Notes: generated by a model from the sequence alone, not told the origin. Positions 26,684-35,998 are shown, counted from the first letter of the stretch. The stretch is DNA of 64,000 nucleotides from J027 sp034437655 (GCA_034437655.1 DAOTTU010000041.1:62001-126000); one strand, 5' to 3'. Made by a program: numbers and translations.

Positions 26684-28774
26684 CTATTGAAAATCGCGCG
26701 GATATACGGTGACAATGATTTCACCTGCTGTGCCCTGTTGCAGCAAGATATCATAAGCAGCAGCACCATCAAAGTCATACGTTTCATTGAAAATGAACTC
26801 ACGTGCAACCGGGTCTGCAATAGCAAGCTCATATTCTTGCGCTGGCACCTGAATCCATCGACTCCCCGACCGATAGAGCAGTTGCACAGATTCTTCGATG
26901 GTCTCCTGGGCTTCCGGGGTCACATCATCGTCAAGCACCGGGGCAACCACTTCTTCGAGCGATACCGATAAACGGTCAAAGTCAGGATGGAGATGAATAA
27001 CCCGCACCTGGGTGACATTGGGGGCCACCGTTGCAATCGAGTTCGGTAAAGTCGTTAGCACAACACCTGCCTCTGCACGGGAGATATAGAGTGTGTAAGT
27101 GTTTTCTTCTTCGTTATTGAAGGTGAATAGCTGCTCGAACAATAACTGCCCCTGTGGGTTAAGTAACTCGACCAGCAGTTCTGTCGGCTGAATTTGGACG
27201 GGTTCACTAATGTTCCCCGGTTCCAGGCCTAGCGCTACTCGTGTTTCACCAACATTCACTTGCACAATTTGATCCCATCCGTTCAGCACTTGAATCGACG
27301 GTTGCTGCACAGTAGCACCAACAGATGTGTCCTGACTGGTTTGGCGGGTTATTTCTACAAATGGAATTGAGTTGAAGATTGTGGTTCCCATTGAACGGCC
27401 AACAATCACGTAACTGTAAGCTACGCCTTCAGCAAACTGAAGCGAGGTGTCTGGTTCTTCGGTTGGCCCCTGTTCACTGAGTTCAGCTTCGACACCAAAG
27501 AAAATGCGGGTTTCAGCAGGCGGCAAATTTACCGTAGACGAGCGGTTATAGGCGAGGTCAACAAAGGGGTCGTCGCGTGTGGCGTAATACATCGACAGCG
27601 GTGGCTGGTCGAAAGCAACATTGATGAAGGTCACGCGGCTTGTATTGGTCGGAACGGGTGTTGTATCCAGTGGAAAAGCGGTTACATTCAGGTTCGTGTC
27701 TGGTCCATAAATCACCACTTCAGCCGATTCAAACTCGGGCAACACAAACTCAGTTGACTGGGCCGGCACCGTGTCATCGTCTACCGTAACAGCCGCCCCA
27801 CCACGATAAACGTCAACACTGAATCGCTGCGCTGGGAGTACTTCGAATGCGGTCGTTTCACCAAAGGCGATGGACTCTAACTTGAGTTCACCCTCTAGCC
27901 AAACCTGTAATGGCGGTGTGTCTGGGGCAGCATGCGTGAAGCGAACCCGCGCTTGTGGCGGCGTCGAATTTTCGATAGCACGCAGTTGTGGGTCGCCGTT
28001 GTCCCCACGCACAATAATAACGGTGTTGAGCATCCCGGTCTCTAGTTGCAGGGACGCCGAAGTCACCAGTGCATCTCCATCAAGCACATCAAAGCGATAG
28101 GCACCGGGCTCTAGCAGAAGATTTGAACTGGCTACCTGCGTCCTAAGTTCATCAGCGAGGACATCACCTTCAAATTCAACGCGCAGGGGAGCGTCTCGAT
28201 TAAGCAAATTCACAAAACGGACACGGGTTTCATCCGGCAACATCGGGCTCAAATCTTCGTCAAAAATCAGTAGTTCATTGTCTTCAGCAGTACCAACCAG
28301 CATCAGAATCAAGCGATCTTCTTCTGTAATGTCAATTTCACCAGAAAAATAGATCGTCTCGTCGCCAGTGCGCACCTGCCCGGGCACTACCGAAATCACC
28401 TCAATGTCGTAGGTACCGGGCGCACGCAAAATTGGAAGCGTAGCGACTGTAGAAGCCACATTACGGAATACAATCTGCCCATTGATAGCGACGCTAAGCC
28501 GCTGTACGTCTTCTATACCATGGAAAAAACGTACCGAACTGGTCGCGCCGTCGTTGTCGAGGTCTTCGCCAGTGACCAATTCAACCGACGGCGGCAATGT
28601 TGCACGTGGCCCGCCTTCTGTCACCACAACTTGATCGGGAGCAGGGTCTACAACAGTCGGCTGCGGATCGTCACCACCGGACTCGTCATCATCGCCATCA
28701 CCACCACCACAGGCGACCAGTGTGCTGAATAAGAGCAGAACAAGTAGAGCAAGGGCAAGCCTTCTTTTTTGCAT
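26684..28774 (-). CDS. lipoprotein with about six DUF4397-type beta repeats
   Basis: The signal peptide ends in a lipobox (STLVAC) followed by a Gly/Asp-rich linker. The remaining ~640 residues hold about six related beta-sandwich repeats of 80-100 residues. Openings are TSSVRFFHGIEDVQRLSV, TRVRFVNLLNRDAPLRV, ARVRFTHAAPDTPPLQV, SRVTFINVAFDQPPLSM, SIQVLNGWDQIVQVNV and TQVRVIHLHPDFDRLSV. Each contains a PGxY(D/R)(I/F)(E/D)V-like or related strand. This is the DUF4397 pattern, seen in secreted or surface proteins of unknown role. AAGGA lies before the ATG. It is probably displayed on the outer face of the membrane. Confidence 0.85.
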   Translation of the reverse strand: MQKRRLALALLVLLLFSTLVACGGGDGDDDESGGDDPQPTVVDPAPDQVVVTEGGPRATLPPSVELVTGEDLDNDGATSSVRFFHGIEDVQRLSVAINGQIVFRNVASTVATLPILRAPGTYDIEVISVVPGQVRTGDETIYFSGEIDITEEDRLILMLVGTAEDNELLIFDEDLSPMLPDETRVRFVNLLNRDAPLRVEFEGDVLADELRTQVASSNLLLEPGAYRFDVLDGDALVTSASLQLETGMLNTVIIVRGDNGDPQLRAIENSTPPQARVRFTHAAPDTPPLQVWLEGELKLESIAFGETTAFEVLPAQRFSVDVYRGGAAVTVDDDTVPAQSTEFVLPEFESAEVVIYGPDTNLNVTAFPLDTTPVPTNTSRVTFINVAFDQPPLSMYYATRDDPFVDLAYNRSSTVNLPPAETRIFFGVEAELSEQGPTEEPDTSLQFAEGVAYSYVIVGRSMGTTIFNSIPFVEITRQTSQDTSVGATVQQPSIQVLNGWDQIVQVNVGETRVALGLEPGNISEPVQIQPTELLVELLNPQGQLLFEQLFTFNNEEENTYTLYISRAEAGVVLTTLPNSIATVAPNVTQVRVIHLHPDFDRLSVSLEEVVAPVLDDDVTPEAQETIEESVQLLYRSGSRWIQVPAQEYELAIADPVAREFIFNETYDFDGAAAYDILLQQGTAGEIIVTVYPRDFQ

Positions 28775-28834
28775 GGGAGATTTTCCTTCGCATTGGAATC
28801 TTGATCGACCTGACGTCTCTCAATTGTATATTGC

Positions 28835-28863
28835 TTGACAACAACTAGAAATCTATATACGCT
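28835..28863 (+). promoter_or_regulatory. promoter for the TetR-type regulator
   Basis: A consensus TTGACA at 28835-28840 is followed by TATACGCT at 28856-28863 as the -10 region (spacer 15 or 17). Transcription would begin only about 10 bases before the ATG, so the mRNA may be nearly leaderless. Confidence 0.5.
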
Positions 28864-28878
28864 TTACGTTCCTAAAAT

Positions 28879-29487
28879 ATGATTGAAATGAATGCTCAAA
28901 CAATGCCAGAGCGAATAAATCGTAAGCAAGCTATTGTTGACATTGCCACCGAACTTTTTTTGAAACAAGGCTACAAAGGTACTTCTATCCGGCAAATTGC
29001 CGACGCGGTTGGCGTAACCGAAGCAGCGATATATTATCACTTTAAAGACGGTAAACGCGAATTGCTTCGTGAAATCTTCAACGCCGAGTTGCCCTCACTG
29101 GATTTGGTGATGAGTTCTTGCCAGCCTTCTACATCATTGAACGATGTGCTGCACTGCCTCGGTACACAACTCAAGCGTACGGGCTATGAGCGTTTTCGGC
29201 GGTTTCGCTGGTTGATGATGGAAATGCCCACCCTTGCAGATGCAGAACGCCAGGTCGCCATTCAACAGCATCTCACCTTTCATAACCAGATGGTTGCACT
29301 CATCACCCCATTTGTGCCAGCCAACCGTAGAGACAATATCGCCTGGATTATCCTGATTACGCTCTATGGCTATGGTCATGTCTTCTGGAACATGGGCCTG
29401 CAAGAATATGCTGAGTTAAGCGTTGAGGATTTCATTGCAGAACTCTCGCAACTGATTCTCCCGGGGTTGGACGATCACACAGTCTGA
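28879..29487 (+). CDS. TetR/AcrR-family transcriptional regulator
   Basis: This 202-residue repressor has an N-terminal helix-turn-helix: IVDIATELFLKQGYKGTSIR, then QIADAVGVTEAAIYYHFKDG. The C-terminal ligand-binding domain is helical and diverged. There is no Shine-Dalgarno before the ATG at 28879 and in-frame ATGs follow at 28888 and 28903. A strong -35 box lies 39 bases upstream. It is divergent from the DUF4397 lipoprotein gene and may control it, but no shared operator is obvious. Confidence 0.88.
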   Translation: MIEMNAQTMPERINRKQAIVDIATELFLKQGYKGTSIRQIADAVGVTEAAIYYHFKDGKRELLREIFNAELPSLDLVMSSCQPSTSLNDVLHCLGTQLKRTGYERFRRFRWLMMEMPTLADAERQVAIQQHLTFHNQMVALITPFVPANRRDNIAWIILITLYGYGHVFWNMGLQEYAELSVEDFIAELSQLILPGLDDHTV

Positions 29488-29507
29488 ATCACCCATGTGC
29501 AACACAC

Positions 29508-30794
29508 CTACAGTTCAAAACGAGGCGTCGCGGCCGTGCGCACCGGTTCGGGTGTATCTTGCCATTGCATAAGCGGCTCAATCTGCATTTGACCACCCTG
29601 CCGTATCCATTGGCCGATTGACATTAGGCGTGGAGCAATACCCGGCTGTGGTGTCGCCATAGCGGCAACAAAGGGGAGACGCTCTAGCAACACACGCTCA
29701 ATGTCAGCCTGTTCCACCGTCGGACTGCTGCGGCGCAGCGCCATCGTCAACGCGCTGTACATCCGTGTAGCCACCGCCCGCCCCCGAAACGTCATGACCA
29801 CAGGCACCGCGGTGGTGTGCAACAACGGCCATAGCCCACGCTGCTCATCCCCATGTATCTCATCTAGCAGCACCATTGCTGGTGTCGCCTGTACGACCTC
29901 ACCCAACATTTGCTCAAAAACGGTGGTGGTCGGTGCTTCACGCGGCACAGCAACCCGGTTCTCTATACCATCGGGGACCATCTCGGGGTGAATTTCACCA
30001 GCGCGCTGCAACACGACTGCATTCGGCGGCCCAAATTGCAGCAAATTCGCCAGCAGCGTTGTTTTGCCTTGTCCACCTTCACCGACAATAAGCAGCCCAT
30101 GCCCCTTCTCAACGATTGACTGTAACATTTCTTGCATCGCTAGCGGTATACTTGCGGCGAGGTCCGCAAACTGTAGTGGTTTCGAGGGATGTAGCCGGAT
30201 TATACCCGTATATGCACGTTGCAAGGGTGGCCCCGATAGCGAAAGCCGCAATTGCCGCCCCGCCACAGGCACCCCTACATCCAGAAACGGGTCTTCTTCA
30301 CTGATGGTAACACCAAGCGGTGCAAGCACGTACGGCAACAACTGCTCAAGGTGGTCGTATGTTTCAAAGACATTGGCATATGGCTCTAACTTGCCAAAGC
30401 CCCGCCGCACTGAAATTTCATACCAGCTTGCGATGCTAATCTCAGTGATTGCTTCGTCTTTCAGCGCAGCATCAAGCGGCCCGAGGTGAAAAATCTCGCG
30501 TTGCACCGTATCCAGCAAACGGCGTTTTTCGTTGGTCGTCAGCACCACATATTCAGTCGCAACAATGTAGTCCATTGCATCGCGAAGGGCCTGCCGCTGT
30601 TTTTTCGATGTGTCAAGCGCACTGAGCAGGTCGTCACGGTCCGCCATTTCTTCAAAGAACTGCGCAATAATGCGGTCTTGCAAGGCTTCAAGCGTATAGA
30701 AGCGATTGCCATAAGCGTTTTCAATCAAGCGTCGTTCTGCCTGTTCTTTGTCTGCGCCGTTAGCATCGGTCTTGTGTTCGTTGTCGTCCGACAT
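29508..30794 (-). CDS. CpaF/TadA-like secretion ATPase, orphan
   Basis: This 428-residue ATPase is of the type II/IV secretion (VirB11/CpaF) superfamily. It has a helical N-terminal region, then IISIA-like EITEISIASWYEISVRRGFG typical of the CpaF N-domain, a Walker A motif GEGGQGKTTLL, and MVLLDEIHGDEQRG as the Walker B/Asp-box. Residues after this carry an Arg/His-rich tract typical of such ATPases. Tad pilus genes (TadB/C, prepilin) are not in the window, so the partner membrane complex must lie elsewhere or the protein has another role. It converges with the TetR gene. Confidence 0.8.
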   Translation of the reverse strand: MSDDNEHKTDANGADKEQAERRLIENAYGNRFYTLEALQDRIIAQFFEEMADRDDLLSALDTSKKQRQALRDAMDYIVATEYVVLTTNEKRRLLDTVQREIFHLGPLDAALKDEAITEISIASWYEISVRRGFGKLEPYANVFETYDHLEQLLPYVLAPLGVTISEEDPFLDVGVPVAGRQLRLSLSGPPLQRAYTGIIRLHPSKPLQFADLAASIPLAMQEMLQSIVEKGHGLLIVGEGGQGKTTLLANLLQFGPPNAVVLQRAGEIHPEMVPDGIENRVAVPREAPTTTVFEQMLGEVVQATPAMVLLDEIHGDEQRGLWPLLHTTAVPVVMTFRGRAVATRMYSALTMALRRSSPTVEQADIERVLLERLPFVAAMATPQPGIAPRLMSIGQWIRQGGQMQIEPLMQWQDTPEPVRTAATPRFEL

Positions 30795-30886
30795 TGACCA
30801 CCCTTCATCAAAATTCTTGCTTATGTTTATCTACGTTTATAATTTTACCCACAAGCCGCCCGATTAAACAACAGCCCTGCTACTTG

Positions 30887-30915
30887 TTGCCGCGCTTTGT
30901 TGAGACGACTATACT
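30887..30915 (+). promoter_or_regulatory. sigma-70-type promoter for rmd/gmd
   Basis: TTGCCG (30887-30892), a 17-base spacer and TATACT (30910-30915), 37 bases before the TTG start codon of rmd. Confidence 0.65.
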
Positions 30916-30951
30916 TGCTGCATTGGTGACCCCAACACTATGGAGGTGATT

Positions 30952-31884
30952 TTGAACATACTGGTAACAGGTGCAACTGGTTTTGTTGGCAACCATTTAG
31001 TAAATTTACTGCACGACACCACCACGCTTTACGGTACAGCGCAAGAACCTGTCGCGCCAGACCCACGCTTTGCTGCAATGCATGTTCTGGACGTGCGCGA
31101 CGCCAATGCCGTTCAAGCAACAATGGATGCTGTCGAGCCTGATGCCGTGATTCATCTGGCGGCACAGTCACACGTCGGCACATCCTTTCGCAAACCGTGG
31201 TCAACGTTAGAAACCAACATAAAAGGCACATTAACTATTTTGTATGCCCTGCGTAACCGTCGCGATACGCGGCTGCTGCTGGTGAGTTCATCTGAAGTTT
31301 ATGGCCTCATTGCGCCAGAAGACCTACCCATCACTGAAAGTCATCCCATTCAACCGACTAACCCTTATGGTGTCAGCAAGCGTACGCAGGAATTATTGGC
31401 AGAACAATACGCGCTCAGTGACGGACAAAATATGGTGATTGTGCGGCCCTTTAACCACATCGGCCCCGGTCAAAGTACACGCTTTGCTCTGCCCAATTTT
31501 GCGGAACAGATCGCCTATATGGAAAAAGGCAAGCGTCCACCTGTATTAAAGGTTGGTAATCTGGCGGCGGAACGGGATTTCACTGATGTTCGAGACGTTT
31601 GCCGAGCATATGAATCATTGCTTACACACGCAACGCAAGATTATATTTTTAATATTGGGTCAGGTCGCGCGGTCAGCATCCGGCATCTGGTCGATATGTT
31701 AGCGGCATTGGCTGAGGTAGACATCAGCGTTGAGGTGGAACCAGAACGTATGCGTCCGATTGACGTGCCGCGTATTGTGGCTGATGCATCACGCTTGCAT
31801 AATGCGTTGGGCTGGCAGCCACAGTTTTCATTAGAACAAAGCGTGCAAGACATCCTTGAACATGCACGCGCCAGCGTCAGTTAG
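30952..31884 (+). CDS. rmd: GDP-4-keto-6-deoxy-D-mannose reductase (Rmd-like)
   Basis: This is an extended SDR/epimerase-family enzyme of 310 residues with the NAD(P) motif VTGATGFVGNHL, the active-site SSSEVYG and YGVSK (Tyr and Lys), and the Rmd-type signature VRPFNHIGPGQS followed by AERDFTDVRDV. Rmd reduces the product of Gmd to GDP-D-rhamnose; reductases for related deoxyhexoses are alternatives. The start is TTG at 30952, with GGAGGTGA four to ten bases upstream; the ATG at 30940 overlaps this ribosome site and is not the start. gmd follows 97 bases later. Confidence 0.88.
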   Translation: MNILVTGATGFVGNHLVNLLHDTTTLYGTAQEPVAPDPRFAAMHVLDVRDANAVQATMDAVEPDAVIHLAAQSHVGTSFRKPWSTLETNIKGTLTILYALRNRRDTRLLLVSSSEVYGLIAPEDLPITESHPIQPTNPYGVSKRTQELLAEQYALSDGQNMVIVRPFNHIGPGQSTRFALPNFAEQIAYMEKGKRPPVLKVGNLAAERDFTDVRDVCRAYESLLTHATQDYIFNIGSGRAVSIRHLVDMLAALAEVDISVEVEPERMRPIDVPRIVADASRLHNALGWQPQFSLEQSVQDILEHARASVS

Positions 31885-31981
31885 CCGCCCACCAATCGTC
31901 GTACGAACCAGCGCAATCAGGCTTGCATTCAAAAGGAGCGCTGTTAAGATGAGGAACATTTGACAGAAGAGGAAAAGTGTT

Positions 31982-32965
31982 TTGGACACGAAACGTGCAT
32001 TAATTACTGGCATCACCGGACAAGATGGCTCGTACCTGGCTGAATTTTTGCTGGAAAAAGGCTATGAGGTCTTCGGATTAGTCCGCCGCACCAGCACCAT
32101 TAATTTCGGGCGCATCAACCATATACAGGACGATATTCGACTGCTCCCGGGGGATATGCTTGACCAAACATCGTTGCAATCAGCGCTGGACATCGCACAA
32201 CCTGACGAGGTCTATAACCTGGCTGCACAGAGTTTCGTCGGCACATCGTGGGCACAACCGACCCTGACTGGCAACGTCACGGCGATTGGCGTCACCCGTA
32301 TTCTGGACGCGATCCGGCATGTCACACCCGATGCAAAATTCTATCAGGCATCCAGTTCAGAGATGTTCGGTAAAGTGCGTGAGACACCACAAACCGAAGA
32401 AACGCCCTTCTACCCACGCAGTCCATACGGTGTTGCCAAGGTCTATGGGCACTGGATGACCGTGAACTATCGCGAAAGTTATGATATGTTTGCGGTGAGC
32501 GGCATTCTATTTAACCACGAGTCGCCACGCCGTGGTCTGGAATTCGTAACACGCAAAATCACCTGGAATGCTGCACGCATCAAGCTCGGTATGGCCGAAA
32601 AGCTGCATCTTGGCAACCCCGACGCTCGCCGCGATTGGGGCTATGCCTATGATTATGTACGGGCCATGTGGCTGATGTTACAGCAGGAGACGCCTAACGA
32701 CTATGTGATCGCCACAGGTGAAACGCACAGCGTCCGTGAATTTGTAGAAGCTGCGTTTGAGCATGTTGGGCTCCCGGTAGAAAAGCATGTGGTCTTTAAC
32801 GATCCGCGCTTTACACGCCCGGCTGAAGTTGACCTGCTGGTTGGTGATCCTGCTAAAGCTGGACGCATAATGGGGTGGGAACCGAACGTCACCTTCAAAG
32901 AATTGGTGCAAATCATGGTTGAAGCAGACCTCAAGCTGCTGACCGACGGGCTCCCCACCTACTAG
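31982..32965 (+). CDS. gmd: GDP-mannose 4,6-dehydratase
   Basis: Gmd converts GDP-mannose to GDP-4-keto-6-deoxymannose, the substrate for Rmd. The 327 residues have ALITGITGQDGSYLAEFLL, the SSSEMFG active-site segment, YGVAKVYGHW with Tyr and Lys, and FNHESPRRGLEFVTRKIT, all strongly conserved in Gmd. It starts with TTG, with AGAGGAAAAG upstream. Gmd-Rmd in one transcript points to GDP-deoxyhexose for surface glycans. Confidence 0.94.
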   Translation: MDTKRALITGITGQDGSYLAEFLLEKGYEVFGLVRRTSTINFGRINHIQDDIRLLPGDMLDQTSLQSALDIAQPDEVYNLAAQSFVGTSWAQPTLTGNVTAIGVTRILDAIRHVTPDAKFYQASSSEMFGKVRETPQTEETPFYPRSPYGVAKVYGHWMTVNYRESYDMFAVSGILFNHESPRRGLEFVTRKITWNAARIKLGMAEKLHLGNPDARRDWGYAYDYVRAMWLMLQQETPNDYVIATGETHSVREFVEAAFEHVGLPVEKHVVFNDPRFTRPAEVDLLVGDPAKAGRIMGWEPNVTFKELVQIMVEADLKLLTDGLPTY

Positions 32966-32990
32966 CACGCAGGAGGCAAACGAAATTATT

Positions 32991-33782
32991 TTGGCACACT
33001 TGATTGACACCCATTGCCACGTCGATTTTGAGCGCTACAACGACGACCGCGACGCCGTTATTGCACGTGCCCATGAACATAACGTTACACGAATCATCAA
33101 CCCCGGAACTGACCTCCATACCTCGCGCGCAGCGATTCGTTTGGCCGAGACTTATGACGGTGTATATGCCGGGGTTGCATTGCATCCAAATTCGACTGCA
33201 AACTGGACCATTGATGATATAGCCACGCTCCGCAAACTGGCTGCACATGACAAAGTTGTCTCAATTGGTGAAATCGGGCTTGATTACTACTGGGACAAGT
33301 CGCCCAAAGATGTCCAGCACGCTGCTTTTGAAGCGCAACTTGAACTTGCGGCTGAGCTTGAACTTCCTATCATCATCCATAATCGGGAGGCCAGCGACGA
33401 CGTGATTGCCGTACTCAAGCAATGGGTGCCGACCTTGCCGAAAAGCCTCAAAGACCGCCCGGGTGTAATGCACTCCTTCTCTGCACCCCAAAACGTGGCC
33501 GAGGCTGCACTTGCAATGGGCTTTTACCTCGGCTTTACGGGTCCAGTGACATTTAAGAAAGCCGATGACCTGCGTGATGTGGCACGGTCAGTCCCGTTAG
33601 ACCGCATTTTGATAGAAACCGACGGACCTTTCCTGACACCGCATCCCTATCGGGGTAAACGTAACGAGCCGGGTTATGTGCGCTTCGTAGCAGAACGACT
33701 GGCCGCGCTACATCAACTCAGCGACGAGGAATTCGCCGCGCAATCAACCGCTAACGCCGAACGTTTATTCAGGTTGCCGTAA
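32991..33782 (+). CDS. tatD: TatD-family metal-dependent hydrolase (DNase)
   Basis: This 263-residue TIM-barrel metallohydrolase is of the TatD/YcfH group. Metal ligands are visible in DTHCHVDF, GEIGLDYYWD, PIIIHNREASDD, MHSFSA and ETDGPFLTPHP. The family shows 3'-5' exonuclease/DNase activity. The start codon is TTG at 32991, preceded by AGGAGG about 14 bases upstream, a slightly long spacing. It is probably co-transcribed with gmd (25-base gap). Confidence 0.92.
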   Translation: MAHLIDTHCHVDFERYNDDRDAVIARAHEHNVTRIINPGTDLHTSRAAIRLAETYDGVYAGVALHPNSTANWTIDDIATLRKLAAHDKVVSIGEIGLDYYWDKSPKDVQHAAFEAQLELAAELELPIIIHNREASDDVIAVLKQWVPTLPKSLKDRPGVMHSFSAPQNVAEAALAMGFYLGFTGPVTFKKADDLRDVARSVPLDRILIETDGPFLTPHPYRGKRNEPGYVRFVAERLAALHQLSDEEFAAQSTANAERLFRLP

Positions 33783-33784
33783 CA

Positions 33785-34609
33785 ATGAGACATGTATTGC
33801 ACCTTGCCCATTCCAGACGACGTATTGTCGCTCTAGTGTTGATTGGCGTCCTCCTGTCTGCATTGGTTATTGTAGAACGGCGTTCGGCTGAACCTGCACC
33901 GCTTCTGCAACCACAACCAGCCGCCGCACAGGACGATGGGCGCAGCACCCCGGCCCCGGTGCAATTACCAACCGACACCCCGACCGTTACGCCCCCACCC
34001 CCAACCCCCACCCGCACGGCAACGTCAGAGGGTCCAGCCTCGGTAGAATCGCGGGCAGTAGACAATAACGTGCGCTCTGGGCCCGGCACAGAATTTGACC
34101 GTCTCGGCACAATCAGCCCGGGCACACGCTACACGGTAATTGGTCGCCTTGGCGAGTGGTTGCAAATCAATTATCCAGACAGCCCTACGCGCACCGCCTG
34201 GGTCTTTTCGGGTGTCGTTCAGATTCTGGGTGATGAAGAGCGCATCCCTGACCTGTCGCAACAGGATGTGCCGACCATTGACCCAAACATCGCCGCCGCC
34301 GCTGAAACACAACTGGCCATCACCCGGACCCCGGGCGGGTTGTTGACCCTGACAGCAGAGGTCGGTAGCTCACCTGAAGGGCTGTTTACCGCAACGCCTC
34401 AACCTAGCCTGACCTTAGTCCCGGGCGAGCGCCTGCCAACGTTCACGGTGCCGCCGTTCACGTTCACGCCGATTCCAATCGAGCAACTACAACAGCCTGT
34501 TTCTGGCGGAAGCAACGCCGACGAACCCTTTGCACCGGCCATTCCAGTGCTGGGGCTCATCGGGTTAGGGATGCTTGGGTTATTTGTGGGGATTCTGCGG
34601 CGGGTTTAA
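33785..34609 (+). CDS. SH3b-domain surface protein with N- and C-terminal membrane segments
   Basis: The protein has 274 residues. An N-terminal hydrophobic segment (about 16-34) acts as signal anchor, then there is a Thr/Pro-rich stalk (TPAPVQLPTDTPTVTPPPPT). The bacterial SH3 domain spans ~85-145 (NNVRSGPGTEFDRLGTIS and YTVIGRLGEWLQINY). A second Pro/Thr-rich region precedes a C-terminal hydrophobic helix ending LRRV. The tail looks like a surface-anchor tail but has no LPXTG. SH3b domains often bind peptidoglycan peptides. It begins 2 bases after tatD. Confidence 0.8.
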   Translation: MRHVLHLAHSRRRIVALVLIGVLLSALVIVERRSAEPAPLLQPQPAAAQDDGRSTPAPVQLPTDTPTVTPPPPTPTRTATSEGPASVESRAVDNNVRSGPGTEFDRLGTISPGTRYTVIGRLGEWLQINYPDSPTRTAWVFSGVVQILGDEERIPDLSQQDVPTIDPNIAAAAETQLAITRTPGGLLTLTAEVGSSPEGLFTATPQPSLTLVPGERLPTFTVPPFTFTPIPIEQLQQPVSGGSNADEPFAPAIPVLGLIGLGMLGLFVGILRRV

Positions 34610-34632
34610 TGTTACCGGCAGTTGGTAGCTAG

Positions 34633-35265
34633 CTAGCTGCTGACCATCGGCGCTTCACGGAGATATTCGCCGCTTTCTGCCACGCTGAGAATAAACGTTG
34701 CCAGGTCATCGTAGGGAATGCTGATTGACATGTTATCACCACCAACACGCCCCACGTTATAGGTGCCTTTGGGTTCAGCTTCGACCAAACGCGGGGCACG
34801 CACGATTGTCCAGTCTACGTCGGACTGTTTGACACGGTCCACGTAATTCACGCTATCCTCTGCGACACGTCGCGCGAAGATGAACAGCATCCCACGCACA
34901 AAGTTATCCATGAATTTAGGCGTATCACCGGGCATCTGCACGCCGGCCCCGGTCAACGTTACAAGGCGTGATGTGTCATGCGTTTCCATTGCTTTGATGA
35001 TATTGTCCGCACTGCGGGTCATCAAATCGTCCGGGGTGTTCTTGCCGTGACCAATGACGTTGATAACGACTTCTGCATGTTGCACGACGTTTTCGACATC
35101 GGCGGGGTTCATGGCGTCGCCTTCAATACAGGTCAGGTTGTCGTGCTGAATATCCATTTTTGATGGGGTACGTACCAACGCATAGACCTCGTGCCCATTG
35201 TCGAGCGCTTTACGAGTCAGTGGTTTGCCAGTGCGGCCGGTGGCTCCAACGATAGCGATTTTCAT
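34633..35265 (-). CDS. NmrA/YwnB-like NAD(P)-binding oxidoreductase
   Basis: This 210-residue atypical SDR begins MKIAIVGATGRTGKPLT, with the GxxGxxG cofactor motif, and carries VINVIGHG and VTLTGAG segments in place of the classical YxxxK. It resembles the NmrA/flavin-reductase-like group, where members bind NAD(P) as redox sensors or reductases. Its ATG overlaps the stop of the DsbA-like gene by four bases (ATGA), so the two form an operon, probably under the divergent HxlR-type regulator. Confidence 0.85.
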   Translation of the reverse strand: MKIAIVGATGRTGKPLTRKALDNGHEVYALVRTPSKMDIQHDNLTCIEGDAMNPADVENVVQHAEVVINVIGHGKNTPDDLMTRSADNIIKAMETHDTSRLVTLTGAGVQMPGDTPKFMDNFVRGMLFIFARRVAEDSVNYVDRVKQSDVDWTIVRAPRLVEAEPKGTYNVGRVGGDNMSISIPYDDLATFILSVAESGEYLREAPMVSS

Positions 35266-35891
35266 TGTGATGCAAGTTCCTTTACCTGTTGCATAGCCTG
35301 TAACAATACCCGTGGGGGTTGAGCGCCCGAAAGCGCATACATGTTATCGAAGACAAACATCGGGACGCCGGAAATACCTGCTTGCCGTGCAAAACCGACA
35401 TCCTGCAACACAGTGTCACGCGCCTCGCCATTGTTCAAGCGTTGCTGAATGGTAGCACGTTCAAGGCCATGTGACTCGGCAATGTTCAGCAACACGTCAA
35501 TATCACCAATATTTTGCGCGTGTTCGAAGTAGGCCGCATAAATGGCATCAATCATGGCTTCGCGCGCAGTTTCAGGCGTCAGAGCGATTAATTCATGGGA
35601 AAGGGTGCTATTGGGTGCGTCAACGATGGCTTCAAAATTGAACGTTAAGCCGACACGCTCCCCGGCATCGCGTGGCCCGGCGAAAAACTGTTCCAATGGA
35701 ATGCGGCCGCCTCCCTTAGCGTGCATATACTCGCGGAAATTTGCACCTTCGGCAGGAATATCAGGGTTTAAGAAAAAACTCCGATAGTAAATGTCAACAT
35801 CGCCGGGCCACTGTTCCAGCGCCAGCGACAGGTGTCGTTTGCCGATGCGACACCACGGGCACACGGTGTCGTGAAATACATCAATACGCAT
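35262..35891 (-). CDS. DsbA-family (FrnE-like) oxidoreductase
   Basis: This 209-residue cytoplasmic thioredoxin-fold protein has the redox motif CPWC in FHDTVCPWCRIGKRHL, and ARQAGISGVPMFVFDN with the cis-proline typical of FrnE-type DsbA proteins. It has no signal peptide when started at the ATG at 35891, which has GAGGT 8 bases upstream; longer forms read through the promoter region. With the NmrA-like gene and an HxlR regulator it looks like a thiol or electrophile stress unit; that is inference. Confidence 0.9.
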   Translation of the reverse strand: MRIDVFHDTVCPWCRIGKRHLSLALEQWPGDVDIYYRSFFLNPDIPAEGANFREYMHAKGGGRIPLEQFFAGPRDAGERVGLTFNFEAIVDAPNSTLSHELIALTPETAREAMIDAIYAAYFEHAQNIGDIDVLLNIAESHGLERATIQQRLNNGEARDTVLQDVGFARQAGISGVPMFVFDNMYALSGAQPPRVLLQAMQQVKELASQ

Positions 35892-35976
35892 TGTTTCAAC
35901 CTCGCAGATTGTTTCCAGAAGTGCTACTATACTAGAAGTTTGCGCGCGTTTCTGTCGATACGCACAGTTTTTATAC

Positions 35977-35998
35977 ATAGGTACAATTTTGTAACTAT
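35977..35998. promoter_or_regulatory. 22-bp operator-like palindrome between dsbA-like and hxlR-like genes
   Basis: The half-sites ATAGGTACAAT and TTTGTAACTAT are inverted repeats matching at 9 of 11 positions. The site is 15 bases before the HxlR-type ATG. HxlR/YodB regulators bind such AT-rich dyads, so autoregulation and control of the divergent operon are likely. Confidence 0.7.
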
